A stretch of 64,000 bases of DNA from Emydura subglobosa (GCA_007922225.1 ML680053.1:7920217-7984216); one strand, 5' to 3'; shown: positions 1 through 11,692, counted from the stretch's first letter. The notes: generated by a model from the sequence alone, not told the origin. Translations and numbers: made by a program.

Positions 1-561
1 TCTGTGGGAATGGCTGCACATGGAAGCTTTTACTGTCATCTCCTATGCTGCACATGTTCTGAGGATAAAGAGCATCTCCTGGGCTTTCAGTAGAGCATCA
101 TTCACCAGCAGTACAATCACAGGTTGTTTTTTATTTTTATGCTTTTTAAACTACCAAAAGAAAGAAGAATTTGAGGTGGTGAGTAATACAGACTCCATAC
201 AGAAATCATCGTATACGCCTGGCCTTGAACAGTCTTGGGTAGTGCCCAGCAAACTGATTCGGGCACCGTAAAAATCAATCAACATTTCTGGCCAATCCCC
301 AAATTGAACATGAACCTTATCATCATCATAGCATGTTTTATTAAGAGATTAACTGAACTTTGATCGTGAACTTGTTTCGCCAAGCTGCAATAGAAACTAA
401 CCACAAGGAACTATGCCCATTTTAATATTTACACATGGAATGATGGACCAGTTCTCCATTTCCTATTTTCTTTTCTATATAACCAGTAAACCCAATAGAT
501 TCTATGAACCTCAGTGAATCAATAAATGGGGGGAAAAGAGGAAGAGAAGGAAAGAAAACTC
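1..561. other. Unannotated AT-rich sequence
   Basis: No homology to a gene or repeat family was recognised here. Short open frames lack codon structure or recognisable domains. The stretch ends where the LTR at 562 begins. Confidence 0.5.
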
Positions 562-622
562 TGTATGTAAGCAAGGTCGGAGTGGCCCTCCCCTGCTCAG
601 CCATCCGAAGGGGGGGCACTCT

Positions 623-647
623 ATTTGCATGGGCACTCTATTTGCAT
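623..647 (+). promoter_or_regulatory. Paired octamer motifs in LTR family A
   Basis: ATTTGCAT occurs at 623-630 and 640-647, inside a tandem duplication with a 17-bp step (GGCACTCTATTTGCAT repeated). ATTTGCAT is the consensus octamer bound by POU-domain (Oct) factors. The second LTR copy keeps one exact octamer (8116-8123) and one variant GTTTGCAT (8099-8106). A role as an LTR enhancer is inferred. Confidence 0.5.
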
Positions 648-1051
648 GAGTACAACTAGGTGCTGAGCGTGATTGAACTGGACCTGCATAAGCACACCTA
701 GGTGCTGAGCATGAGGAGAAATGGTCAGTCTGGCTGGTATCGGGTTACAAATCACTTTAGTGCTAATTGCAGGGGTAATGAAATGTTGCCCCCTTATTGT
801 ATGAACAAATGGCAGCAGAACTGTGCTTAGCCTGTTCTGATGAAAGACTCTCTCTCATCCGAACAGAGCTCAGCAAAGGAGGCTTTCAGATGCCTGAGCA
901 CTGTGAAAGCAGCAGGGAAGGGACAGGGTCTGATTAAGAGCCGCCCCCAGCCATGATTTGACTACCTCTTCCCACTGTTCCTCTTGCAGTTTTTTGTTTT
1001 GTTAAAATCAGGGACAACACTTCTGTTGGTAGCAGGGTTTCTCCAGGAACT

Positions 1052-1310
1052 GAGAGCTGAACTCACTGATAGCTGAACTCACTAGAGCTGAACTCAGTAA
1101 AGGCATTGGGGAAACCTCGAGAGACTGACAGGCAGTGGGGCTTGGCCAGCAGCAGGAGCCAGCAAAGGAGGGTAGTCGAGCCCTGCAACTGGCAGGTGGT
1201 AAGGGCTAGCTGAGCCTAGCGGGGGCCAGCAGAGGGGGCTAGTCGAGGCCAGCAACCAGCGGGAGCCAGTAGAGGCGGGCTAGCCGAGTCCGGCAATAGA
1301 GAGGTGAACA
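1052..1310 (+). repeat. Tandem repeats inside LTR family A
   Basis: At 1052-1100 the phrase AGCTGAACTCA recurs three times. From about 1141 to 1310 a longer GC-rich unit recurs (CAGC..GGAGCCAG.AGAGG followed by GGCTAG.CGAG), about 50 bp per step. The equivalent zone of the 8-kb copy (8640-8830) has a similar but differently arranged set, so repeat number varies between copies. Confidence 0.6.
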
Positions 1311-1355
1311 GTGCAGCTACGAAGGTCGGTAGGCAAGGGGAAGCAAGAAGGGAGA

Positions 1356-1849
1356 GACACTCCTGGACTGATTTATGTTTCTTTTAAAGAAGCTCCTGTA
1401 ACATTTCTCTATGACTGATAGAATATCATGAATATACAGTACAGTACAGCTGCGCAGGAAATGGTTTTCCCATCCAGTGAGAACGTTTCAAAATGGAAAT
1501 TTGCTGAAGCAGACAAATCAGCATTTTCTGACAAAAAAAGCTGGTGTCGAAAAATTCCCGACCAGCTCTACTATCTAGTACATGTTTATGTCATGGTGAG
1601 TGCCGACAAATCGTTACAGCGAAAGGAAGGCAGCCTATGTTCATTCATATGGAAAGCTACATTTTGCTTGACTGATCGTATTTCTCTTAAAGAGTCCCAC
1701 ACAAAGGCTCAGGTGAAGTACCCCATTCTCTCTGTCAATCTGGCTGTGTGACTAACCAAGGGATAACACCAAGCAAAAGAGCTGTTTAAGCTCAAAGACA
1801 ATGGTGGCACAAGAACAAATGGGTATAAACAGTCCAGGAATAAACTTAG
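1356..1849. other. Unannotated interval
   Basis: An open frame at 1428-1751 (107 codons) has no recognisable domain and looks like chance. No other feature is seen. Confidence 0.4.
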
Positions 1850-2056
1850 GTTGGAAATTAAAAGATGGTTTCTAATCATCGGAGGAGTGAGGTTCTGGGA
1901 TGGCCTTCCAATAGGAGGAGCAGGGCAAACAAACTAACTAGTTTTAAGAAGGAGCTTGATACTTTTATGAATTGGATCTGACAGCATTTCCTGCAATAGC
2001 AGGGGGCTAGACTTAGTGGTTCCAGAGGCCCTTTCCAGTCCTATGTTCTATGGATA
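1850..2056 (+). mobile_element. CR1-L3-like LINE 3' fragment
   Basis: The sequence follows the usual order of the 3' end of old CR1/L3 elements: a 'GGTTTCTAATCATC' block, a 'GTTCTGGGATGGCCTTCC' block (the decayed C terminus of the reverse-transcriptase ORF), then the tail 'CCTTTCCAGTCCTATG'. It is heavily diverged, which indicates great age. The boundaries are approximate. Confidence 0.6.
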
Positions 2057-3239
2057 CAGAAGAGAGTATGTGAAAAAATTGTAAACACGTTGCATTGAGT
2101 TTTAAGGAAACACCAGGGGATTCTTTTAATTATTCACTTACTGGTTAATTAAACTAGTTTATTTTTCTTTTCTTTTTTAAGAACCACTGCCAATATTGAG
2201 GCACAGTGTTGGCATATATAACAAATCTGCCTACTGATTTATAAGATCCCTATTTTTCCAGGAAAGGGCATAATAAAAGTACATCATATGTTAAAATTCA
2301 TAGGAGTTACTAGCATAGCAGGCTAAAGTGAAAGTGCTAAGATCCAGACCTGGAAATGAAAGCGTATGGCTCGGCATTTTGATTCAGTAACACTGAAGTC
2401 TCATCAGGTGAGCATGTGAAACTTTCAAAATGGTAGAGAAGTTATGAGATCTATTTGATCAATTCTGTTTTATCTAATTTATGTGTTTATCAATTTGTCA
2501 CTGGCAATACTCTGACTTTAGTAGGAGCATTATTAGACCTATAATGACCACATACTATGGCCCCAACGCTGCAAGGGCCTGCATATCATCTATTCCCTGT
2601 GACTTCACACAAAGACAGTGGTGATTTCTGGTGGTGGGCCTTCAGATTGTTCTGCTTTGCCTTTTGACTGTTTTTGCCTTAATATTTAGCTGTTAGGTCA
2701 GGGACTTTTTAATTGATCCTTTATCATGCAGCTCACCTATTTTCCTGTGTTGTGTATCTTATGGCACGATAGAAGTCATCCCAAATGTCCGCCTATACTG
2801 AAAACAGACACTGATATTCTCTATTTAATGAAAGTCACAGCCAACCACATACATTTGAATAGTTTCCTTCACAAAGGAGTTGCAAATTGCTGTACAATTA
2901 AATGCTATAAAATGGTGAGTAATTCATAAGAGAAAACAGCAAATTTTGTCTTCACTTTCTTCTAAAACGTTGAATAGTGGCAGGCAATGAACTCCATGAA
3001 CAAAAGGTGTAGTTACAAAATATCCTGGCAGCCATTTCATTGGGATTACAACTAGGAGAAATCGATATAGATGTAGGCAATTGAACAATTAGATAATGGT
3101 GAAGTGACCTGGTTTTGTATAAATCCAGAAAATTAGCCATTATAGGAATATTAACAACATTTGAAAACAAGCATTGATTTGTTATATTCTGAAAAATGAA
3201 ATACACATTTCCCCTTTAATATTGCTGTAGCTATGTGAG
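2057..3239. other. Unannotated AT-rich interval
   Basis: No gene, exon with splice structure, or repeat family was recognised. Open frames are short and composition-driven. Confidence 0.4.
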
Positions 3240-3850
3240 AAGCCCCATACCAGTGAGAAGGACTTGAGGAGAGCCTGGGGGCCCAACTAGCCCCACTCTG
3301 CTATACCTGCAGCCAAAGCCATGCCTGGAGGGGGCAATAAAGGGAGAGAGCCCGTCTCAGTTCATGGCCATGGTTGACTGGCCAAGAAGGAGAACAGAGC
3401 TGTGCCTGAAGGGAGCTTTGTTTGCAGAATTGCAGGGAGACCCGAACTACAGGATGACCAGCCAAGGATCACATGATGCACGAGTAAGAGACTGATTGGG
3501 AACCAAGCCTGAAGAGAGCCAGGGATGCCCCACTGGAAGACTGGGAGACTGGGAGACGGAAGACTGGGAGATGTTTTGGAACATTTTGGGGCTGAGCCTC
3601 TCCAACTCCCCAAAGAGGGGCAATCAGACTGAAGAGACAATTAGTGGAGGAAAGAAGGGCTGCATCCCATCCTATAAGCAAGTAGGCAAAGCAAACCCAT
3701 GGCACCACATCCCCTACTTGTTGGCCAGCAACAATGATTGGATGTGAGAGGAGGACTGTGGTGTCATAGATTACACTGCGACAACAAGAGTCGACTCAGG
3801 AAGAAACTGTGCTTCTCAGTCACAATGGCTTTTGGTGCTACTTCTGGGAT
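3240..3850. repeat. GC-rich block, possible old retroelement fragment
   Basis: Composition is clearly more GC-rich than the flanks and resembles the LTR interiors elsewhere in the window. A short minisatellite, CTGGGAGA or GGAAGACTGGGAGA, repeats at about 3535-3571. Overlapping open frames on both strands (3362-3640, 3469-3708, 3496-3747) have no recognisable domain. The class is uncertain. Confidence 0.3.
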
Positions 3851-5225
3851 GGTACAACTTAACCTCCCCCTTTCCTCAGGACTGTGCCTAAAGACATAAG
3901 GTAGCCCTTGGTAATGTCATCATAGGGTCCATCTTTGGGTAATTTAAGCCATATGGTGTTAAGAACTGATGTAAAGCGCTGCCGAGGAACAATTCTGCAG
4001 TGCACGCCCCATTTTATAGGCCTTACAAGACCTCAGAATTATGTCACACATTTTTGGGTACCAGCTATTGGAACCTTATCTATTATTAAACTTCCTCCAT
4101 ACTTACAATTAGAGGCATTCCTGCAATACAAGGTGAAAGGTTATTAATTTATTTATTTGTATTTTAAAACAGCAAGAAATGTTTGGCCAACCCAGCTTGA
4201 CTCTCTGCTAACTCCCAATCCTAAATGTATTTATCTATAAATCATTTTATAATATGGGACTGATTAATCACTAGAATATACATGTATATTTTTATCCGGT
4301 CTGTATTTTTTTCACAAAATATTAATGCATATATAAGCAATTGGCTAGAAATATGCAGAGAAATGCCTGTACTACAACTCACAGTGCTGGTGCAAGTCTC
4401 CTCTGTGTCATGCAGACCAGATCAAGAGGGGATTCCCACAAACTACCCACTGGGGATTTGCCAGGGAGCCAGAAGCTGTACAGGTAAGGGGGAGGTCTGG
4501 TGAGTCTGCAGCCGCATGGACCCCACCAGTCATTCCCCCCTGAGGCTAGGGTAGCAGCCATGGAGTGACTTTGTTTCCACTCGATTGCTTTCAGATACGA
4601 ATTCAAGAAGTACTCTCTATTGCACAGTCCGACTGCTCAGATTGTTCTCTGGGGACAGGATTTGGACTCTTTTGAAATTTCCAAGAATTGGCAACTTATA
4701 AAAAGAACCAGCTTTAAAAATAAATTCTGGATGTATGTTCGAAAAGAAGACTGGAAAAACAGAGATATGTTGGCTCCTAACTGAACTAGAATATATATAT
4801 ATTCATATGGGCCTTGGAGGGCGCGTGTCTCTTTGCTTCAATTAAATGTTCCTCCAAACTGTTTGAGAGAGACTACGTATAATAGGTGAGTTGTACATGG
4901 TATCTTCTAAGAACCAGGACACCTTATCACTGTGAAGAAAGACAATGGTACACCAGGGGTCACCCAAGGAAATAACATATATAGTGTGGGGGTTGCTGAA
5001 TTTAGGACATAAAAATTAATTTTGCTGGGAGGTGGCGTTAAGATGACATTTAAATACCAGACCACTGGGCACCTTAGGAACATTGATCGCCTACATAGCA
5101 AAACTTTATCTTGGACGTGAAGCACATGTTGCATATTTTACAGTACAGCTGGCCAGCAATGGGTACCTATTCGCCATACAAAAACTGAAATAAAATTGTT
5201 TGCTTTTAAGACTTAAAGGGAATTT
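3851..5225. other. Unannotated interval with short AT microsatellite
   Basis: No gene or repeat family was recognised. A short (AT) run lies at about 4792-4802. Confidence 0.4.
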
Positions 5226-5229
5226 CTTG

Positions 5230-6056
5230 TGTAACCCCTTTGGGATTTTGTGATCATAGCCCTTTTAATTCTTCCCAGTGGGTGAAATGCTGATTATTCC
5301 AGAAGGAGGAAGTGCTGTTTGGGGAGGGTGGAGTGATGGAGAGAGCAACAGGATGGATGTATCTGGAACTCTAGAGAGAAGGGCTACTGCGAACAGGCAG
5401 CTGAGAACCTGGGAGGGAGAGAGAAGCCAACCAGGGATGCCCCAGGACAGAGAGGGATCACCTGAAAAGGACAAATCGGAGCGGGCCCCAGTAGCACTGC
5501 TGCCCGGAGCTGTAGGGGGCTGTGAGTACTAGAGCTTGCAACTTTGCACTGGGAATAAGGAGGGAAGCGGTAGCTAGTTACGTGGGGAGGGTGTCGCTCT
5601 GTATGGGTGTGCAGAGAGCAGCAGAAGAGGGCACTGAAAGGGTTTGCTGGGGAAGGTTCACTGGTGACGAAGATGACCAGAAACACCCAAGACTCATCGC
5701 CGGACTGGAACTGTTCACAGGACTCCTGAGTGCAGATGCACTGCTCGGTGTCTGCCCTTTCAGACTGGGGTACCGTACCGCTGGGCCTGTGGGGCCTCTG
5801 TTGAATGTAACCCTGTTTTACTGCTCCCCCGTCTTTTCCACTGTTGTTTTTCTCCATTTAACCCTCTGTAAATAAATATTTCCCTTTCCTATAGTCATTA
5901 TACTATTCCGGTGTGTGTGTTCACTCCGGGGGGGTTGGAACAGGTGCCCCTGGGATGGAAGAGACTTTCCCTGCCGCGTTCCTGTACATGGCTTTTCTTG
6001 GCCAGAGCTGCCTGGAGAGCAGACTCCATCTCGGCCACAAGTGCGCTAAAGTTACA
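5230..6056 (+). mobile_element. Solo LTR, family B, with 4-bp target duplication CTTG
   Basis: The element begins TGTAAC and ends GTTACA, the inverted TG...CA ends expected of an LTR. It is flanked by CTTG at 5226-5229 and CTTG at 6057-6060. A polyadenylation signal AATAAA lies at 5871-5876, followed by a GT-rich stretch, as in an R/U5 boundary. Length is 827 bp. There is no internal region or second LTR, so it is a solo LTR left by LTR-LTR recombination. A 4-bp duplication suits gamma-like (ERV1) elements; this class is inferred. Confidence 0.75.
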
Positions 6057-6060
6057 CTTG

Positions 6061-6300
6061 ATTTTTTTCCTCCCAACAAATTAATCTGAAGAAAAAAAAA
6101 TGTTTACAATTTGTTTTATCAAAAAAAGTGAAGGAAATTTTTTTTTTCTCTTTTAAAAATGTTAGGTTTCTTTAGAAAAAGCATTTTTGCCCAAAAAAGT
6201 TAAAGAAAAAATTTCAGTCAACTCTGTTTTTTGAAACATATTAAGTAACATTATTATGGTACATGTTTAAAAAGAACAGGAATACACAAATTCTTGGGCT
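6061..6300. repeat. A/T-homopolymer-rich MITE-like sequence
   Basis: Dense runs of A and T with a loosely palindromic GAAAAAA...TTTTTTC arrangement resemble stretches at 20.1, 28.4, 53.4, 58.7 and 59.7 kb. The family was not identified. Confidence 0.3.
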
Positions 6301-6324
6301 TAATATAAGGCTAACTGGGTAACA

Positions 6325-6407
6325 TTTAATGGCCTGTGATATAAAGGAGATCAAACAAGATGATAAAATGATCCCTTCTAGCCTTAAATTCTACGAATCT
6401 ATGAATA
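6325..6407 (+). mobile_element. CR1-type LINE 3' end fragment
   Basis: The order GGCCTGTGATATA, AGATCAAACAAGATGAT, CCCTTCTAGCCTTAAA and CTATGAAT is the 3' tail of a turtle-type CR1 subfamily. Only the tail survives, as expected of 5'-truncated LINE insertions. Confidence 0.65.
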
Positions 6408-6410
6408 GAA

Positions 6411-7540
6411 AATGCCATATACAGAATGTACAACGTGGCTGAAATTATGTTACTATAGAGATATTAATTTATTCCTTTACTGACTTCTAATATCCTCGAT
6501 TGTGAGCTGTCTGACAAAAGCTGTCTGTGCTATAAAACAATGGAGTCCTAATCCCCATTTGAATCCTAAGGCACTATTTCAAAAAATAAAATAAAATACT
6601 AATGATGGTTGGAAACTAGTTATTTTGATGAAAAAAACAATAATTTTTTGCCATAGTTTTTTTTATTTTTTGGGGGGGTATAATGGGATAGGGAGAGCTC
6701 TTTTTCAACAACTTCTAGTTTTAATCTTAGTGATACATTAATGTAAATTTTTTGTACCATGTCTGCCAGAAGATGGCACTATGTTTCTATAAGGAAGATT
6801 ACGTTTAGGACAGGACATTCTAGGAGAAAAGGCCAGTGAGAATCTGAGAAAAAGGAAGATGCTGAGGGCATAGCTAAATCTATCCGTGTAAAATACAAGA
6901 AAAATTGTTTCCTTTGTAGTGTTTTAGAAAATTATTTTCCAAAACAGAAAAGCCAGAAATGTAAATCCATTAAATGGAAATAAGTTAAAATGATCCTTTT
7001 GGAACTCAAAAGGGGATTGGATTTTTCTCCAAACTGATTTGGCTACTCTTAAATCTGTTTGCTTCCCACTGTTCTGCATTTAGATTATCTATAGACAATA
7101 CACCATATCTTTCTACACATGCATAAAATTAACCTCCGAAATAAATGACAGCCCTGACACTGTTTGCACAAACAACATAAAGTGCCATCCTGTTGCACTA
7201 AGTTCATTTCCAGAAAACAGATTACTGTAAAGTGAAAAGAATTAGAAAGGTTAGATGATGTGAGCAGAAGCCTATTTCCTTAAATCTCTCAAGTTCATTA
7301 ATTTCTATGTTTGATTTTGCCTCGGTTCATTGTATGTACACCCGAGTGAATCCCCAAGATCAAGAGGTATAAACGTAAAAGAAAAGCAAATATTTCCACT
7401 TGCCACGACTCAGTCTTTTAATATAAATATTCGAGCCATGTGGGTAATTGACAGAAAAGAAATTATCTGATATATTTGCCTTTTATTCTGACCGTGATGT
7501 TTCCATAATCAGATTGCAAGATTATCGTTGTAGGCTTCAG
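6411..7540. other. Unannotated AT-rich interval
   Basis: No gene or named repeat was recognised. The part around 7380-7530 is free of obvious repeats and could be conserved non-coding sequence, but nothing here proves it. Confidence 0.4.
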
Positions 7541-7542
7541 TC

Positions 7543-9290
7543 TTGCAAAGATTTACGCACACTGTAGCAGTGTCTTCAGTGGTTCCTCCCTCAGACAATG
7601 GGAGGTCCCAACCATGTCCAGTTATCTATGCTGGGTGGTCCCAGCACAGGCCTCACTTCCTTACTATTTGCAAGGGGGTTGCTCTGCCCTTTGTGGGCCT
7701 TCTTAAATCTCTCCGGATGGGGGATCAAAAGGATATTCACAAACCCTGACGTATTTGGGGATACACCCTCCCTGTAGCCCCAGCAATGAAGGGGATGGCA
7801 AGTCAGTGCTGCCAACGATCCAGCAGCAATGTGGGGGTAGGGGTGGGGAAATCACTCTGGCTGCGCCTCAGAGTCGTCTTACCTTGGGAGTCCGCTGTAC
7901 TCTTCTCAGTATCAGGGTGAAGTTCCCCTGGCAAGGAGTTCCCTCTGTGGCTTAAAGAGTTACTCCTGCTTAGGGCAATCCTGCTCTGCCCCTGCTGACT
8001 GCAGCTTCCTCCCTTGTAAAGGTCCCCTCTTAATCATGATGTAAGCAAGGTCTGAGTGGCACTCCTCCTGCTCAGCAGGTGAAGAGGGGGGGCACTTTGT
8101 TTGCATGGGCTTTATATTTGCATGAGTACAATTAAGTGCTCAGCATACTGCACTGTATCTGCATAAACACGCTAGGTGCTGAGCATGATGGGAAATGGTC
8201 AGTCTGGCTGGTATTGTGTTACAAGTCATTTTTGTGTTAACTGCAGGGGTAATGAAATGTTGTCCTTCGATTGTATGAACAAATGGCAGCAGAACTGTGT
8301 TTAGCCTCTTCTGATGAAAAATTCACTTTCATCTAAACAGAGCCCAACAAGGGTGTCAGGCGGATGGATGTTTCAGCATTGTAAGGGCAGCAGGGAGGGG
8401 GTGAGAAGTCTTCTGTGGAGATTGCACTAGCCCTGGCAAAGGGCTACCCTCAGGCATGGATTGACTATCTCCTTCCATTGTTAAAAGGTAGAATTAATGA
8501 TTCCTCTTGGAGTCTTTTGTTTTGTTAAGAGCAGGGACATTGCTCCTGTGTCAGCAGAAAGTTTTCCCATGAGCTGAAAGCTGAAATTCACTAAGAGCTG
8601 AAATCACTAAAAGGAACTGAGAAACCTTGACTGACAACCAGCAGAAAGGACCAGCCAGGCCTGGAGGTGGTAGGAGCCAGGAGTGGTCAGCGCCTGCAGA
8701 TGGCGGGAGCCACCAGCAGGGACGTGGCAAGGCCCAGAGATGGCAGGAGACAGCAGTGGAGGTGCCCTGGTCAAGCCCACGTCCGGCAGGAACCTGCAGA
8801 AGGGGACTGGCTGAGCCCCAACCAAGAGGTGGACACTGCAACTACGATGGTCAGTACAGCGGAAAACAAGAAGGGAGAGGTGAAGGACACACCCCTGTGC
8901 TGTGTGGTGGGTTTGGCTCATTGAGTTCATGAATTCTGTTTGCACTGTTTCCCAAACCAGTGCTGTGGTACTTCCTTCCTGTTATTAAAAGGTTTACTTT
9001 CTACACTCAGACTCTGTGCTTGTGAGAGGGGAAGTATTGCCCTTTGGGGCACCCAAGGGATAGTGTGGGATTTCCCAGGTAATTGGGTGAGGGCTCGAGC
9101 CGGTTTGGTGTTGTATCATCAACAGGAACCCCTAGGGATAGAACCCAGCCCTTTGCTGCTGCTGGCTCAGCCTGGCAGATGGGTTACAATTCAATATTAA
9201 CAGGACCAGAGGGGTGGGGCTAGCCCTACCACCAGAGCCTCTCTGGCACCTTCCTCGTCTGTGTGGGGTATATACACCCCATGACACACA
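7543..9290 (-). mobile_element. Possible older LTR-like element interrupted by the LTR at 8037
   Basis: The GC-rich arms 7543-8031 and 9194-9290 flank the family A LTR. On the minus strand the right arm opens with TGTCATGGGGTGTATA, a plausible LTR start, and runs into the left arm once the inserted LTR is removed. No target duplication or confident 3' end was found for this outer element, so the call rests on composition, layout and a TG start only. Confidence 0.3.
8037..9188 (+). mobile_element. Solo LTR, family A, complete
   Basis: The LTR starts TGATGTAAGC and ends GGGTTACA. Flanks are AATCA (8032-8036) and ATTCA (9189-9193), a 5-bp target duplication with one mismatch. A variant polyadenylation signal ATTAAA at about 8983 is followed by the U5-like block beginning TTGTGAGAGGGGAAG. 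Length is 1152 bp. The first 790 bp match 562-1355. No internal retroviral region or second LTR is present nearby, so this is a solo LTR. Several open frames on both strands inside it (8551-8945) are incidental. Confidence 0.75.
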
Positions 9291-9429
9291 CATTTAATAT
9301 TTCACTATTCACCTAGATAAAGGGAAGTACATTGTGTAGTTTTTGTGCAGGATCATTTATTTCAAATAATTTACAAATACTTTCAGTGAATAATTCTTAA
9401 TCAACAGACTGTTTACAAATTTCAAATAT

Positions 9430-9890
9430 CACATTTCATGATGTGGCATTAATTACATAAATCTGCATCCTTGTAGGAGGTTTACATAAGTAACCAACAC
9501 AGTACACAATGCAAATTGGATATTCTATTTTAAAATACCCCAATTTGTAATTCATGCTGTGTTGGTTAGTTACATAAATCATATGGCCTTCTGTCTGTTC
9601 CCTGATTGGTTGATATTCCTAACTAGCCAACATGGCAGGAATTGGGTAGGTCAGATCTGCAATAGGTGTTAACTGGCACTGATATCTATGGAGCCATGCC
9701 AACTTACACTGGCTGAGAATCTGGCCCACTGTATATTTTGCAAACAAATATATAAATTGCAAATCATGATGGGTTGGTTAGTCACATAAGCCATCCAACT
9801 AGGAAACAGAAACAATACTGTGTCACTCATGTAATTAACAGTACAGTGTAAATCATGACTGCTTGGTTGTGAATTGGAAATCAAATACGT
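9430..9890. repeat. Cluster of related direct and inverted repeats
   Basis: A motif of about 40 bp ending GTGTTGGTTAGTTACATAAA recurs here. An inverted copy at about 9479-9518 pairs with a direct copy at about 9539-9578, leaving a 20-base AT-rich loop. Further diverged direct copies lie near 9436-9465, 9752-9792 and 9845-9885. The arrangement suggests overlapping copies of a small palindromic element; the family is unknown. Confidence 0.55.
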
Positions 9891-9899
9891 AGTCTGAAC

Positions 9900-10549
9900 T
9901 GCACAAGTTGAGCATTCAAACTTAAAAATCACTTTTTAAAAATATTCCCACTAGTAAAGCTCTAAAGCTGTAATGTTCCTAGAAAGTGAACAGGAAAGGG
10001 TTGCAAAATACACTCAAACCAAAATTGGCTTTTGAATGTGAAGAATTCCCCCTGCACTATCCACTCAACTTATTAGAATGTTTTCCACTCTATTCTAATT
10101 ATTATTTTTTACTTTCACAGGAGTAAGGCCTAAACCTGAATCCAATTCTTCTAAGCTGGTACGTTTCACTTCGCTTCCCATGGGGTGGGGCGGGGGAGAG
10201 AAAGACAGTTTCAAAATGATGACACATTTGACCTCCCTGTTAATATTAAAAAAGATGGTCAGGAAGGTGAGGAGCAAACATCAGCTCTCTTTCACACCTC
10301 TTAGCTCATTCTACAAATTAATAACATCATACCGGGGGCAGCCAAGACCCTGGGTAATGAATGTTAGCAATAGTTCCTGCTGGCTGCTGCCAAGGATGCA
10401 TTTATTTTTCTCATTATCTTACACACAATCTCCTAGCTATTGTCTGCTACTGCTGCTCACTCAGGAAACCTCAGAAAGTGCTAAAGATGTCAAGAAGCAA
10501 TAAGCCTCATTTATTTTTATGGCCTTCATCAGCACTTTCTTTTTTGCTT
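9900..10549. other. Unannotated interval
   Basis: Open frames at 10180-10503 and 10095-10277 have no recognisable domain. No repeat was recognised. Confidence 0.35.
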
Positions 10550-11060
10550 AAAGGCCTATAATAGAATCCACTGATTAAAATCAGCACCATATCAGAATAT
10601 AGATATGATAGCCCTTTGCTGAAGGTGAATGGGCTACTGAAGGACGCTTTATCCATTTGATACTCATAGAAGATACTGACGCTAAATAAAATTAATTATG
10701 TTATTTCTTTCCCCCACTACCGAATAACTGCCCAGACATTTGGAAATTGCTCAAATAAAACAATAGGGTAGATGATCATAAATAGGTCCAATTAATTAAA
10801 AGCAAATTACTGAACTGATACAATGCCACAAGGCAAGGATTTGGATTTGACAGCTATTTGTGAAATACTGAACCAGGACAGGAAAAATCCCCTCACTACT
10901 GTGTTTATTAATAAAATATGAAGCAAAGCAATATCCAACAGCCGTCTATTATTTACACTTTTCAGGGTGAATTTAATGACCTGTGTAGTGCTAATGAAAT
11001 AAGAAGTAAATAGTACTGGTTATGACAGGCTCTCTGCAGCCTTCCCCACAACATTTCCAC
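10550..11060. promoter_or_regulatory. Candidate conserved non-coding element
   Basis: This is a repeat-free, complex, AT-biased block without open frames. It is dense in TAAT-type homeodomain core sites (for example AATTAATTAAAAG near 10791) and other short motif-like words, in contrast to the decayed repeats around it. That texture is typical of developmental enhancers in vertebrate gene deserts, but conservation itself cannot be seen from one sequence. Confidence 0.3.
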
Positions 11061-11395
11061 AATGCAATTCAATTCTGACCTGAAAAACATCTCATTCTAA
11101 ACCCCATGCCAATCTTTAACTCCTAAAGTAAGAGTTACGTTTCTCCTTGGCAGACGTTTATTCTTCATGGAATCCAGTGATATGGCAAGCCTAGCAGATC
11201 CATATATTGGTCTGGCTCTCCTGAGTATTTTTACTAAAGGGTGACGTGGCCTTGTCTTAACATGAACATTAAATTGCAATTGTTACCACAATAAAGAGTG
11301 TATTTAAGACTCAGAGGGATCTAGTTCTTTTCCAAGGTGACCTGAATAGATTTGGTGGCATGGTTTAGAGAAATATGAAATGTATTGCATCTAAG

Positions 11396-11692
11396 GGCTT
11401 GTCTATACAAACACTTAGCTTGTATCACGCCAAAGTGTGAATCTACCCTGAACTAGCCTGGTGCATTCTATTTGTCTGCATGGACCCCCGCGGACGCACA
11501 TTAACAGTTTGTTAATGTTCTTTGTTTTAGTCCTGTTCCAAAAACTACATCAAAGTGCTCTGACAAACAAATGTGCATCAGTAGTGTCCACATGGACAAT
11601 TAGTGCATGGCAGGTGAACCCAAGGTAGATTCACACCTGCAACTTGCCATGAACTCAGTGTTCCTGTAGACACACACTGCGTGAAAAGTGAT
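11396..11692. mobile_element. hAT-like MITE
   Basis: The left end reads GGCTTGTCTATACAAACACT and the right end, reversed, reads GTGTGTGTCTACAGGAACACT, giving imperfect terminal inverted repeats with the GTCTA core shared by the other palindromic elements here (17705, 33034, 37246). There is no coding capacity. A clean target duplication was not found. Confidence 0.5.

Larger units (their letters stand above)
562..1355 (+). mobile_element. LTR retroelement, family A, 3'-truncated solo LTR
   Basis: This sequence aligns by eye over most of its length with 8037-9188. Shared landmarks are the start TGTATGTAAGCAAGG (TGATGTAAGCAAGG in the other copy), paired octamer motifs, a long matching block about 150-300 bases in, and a variable repeat zone. 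The match fades near 1355, so the 3' third containing the polyadenylation signal and the terminal CA is missing or unrecognisable. No coding region lies beside it. It is an endogenous-retrovirus-like LTR by structure; the superfamily cannot be assigned from sequence alone. Confidence 0.7.

Noticed and set aside
5384..5857. 157-codon minus-strand frame
   Set aside because: It lies wholly inside the solo LTR of family B, antisense to it, with no recognisable domain.
8551..8945. Overlapping frames of 85-112 codons
   Set aside because: They lie in the tandem-repeat zone of LTR family A on both strands and look like chance frames.
9430..9890. CRISPR-like array
   Set aside because: The repeats vary in spacing and orientation and the genome is eukaryotic.
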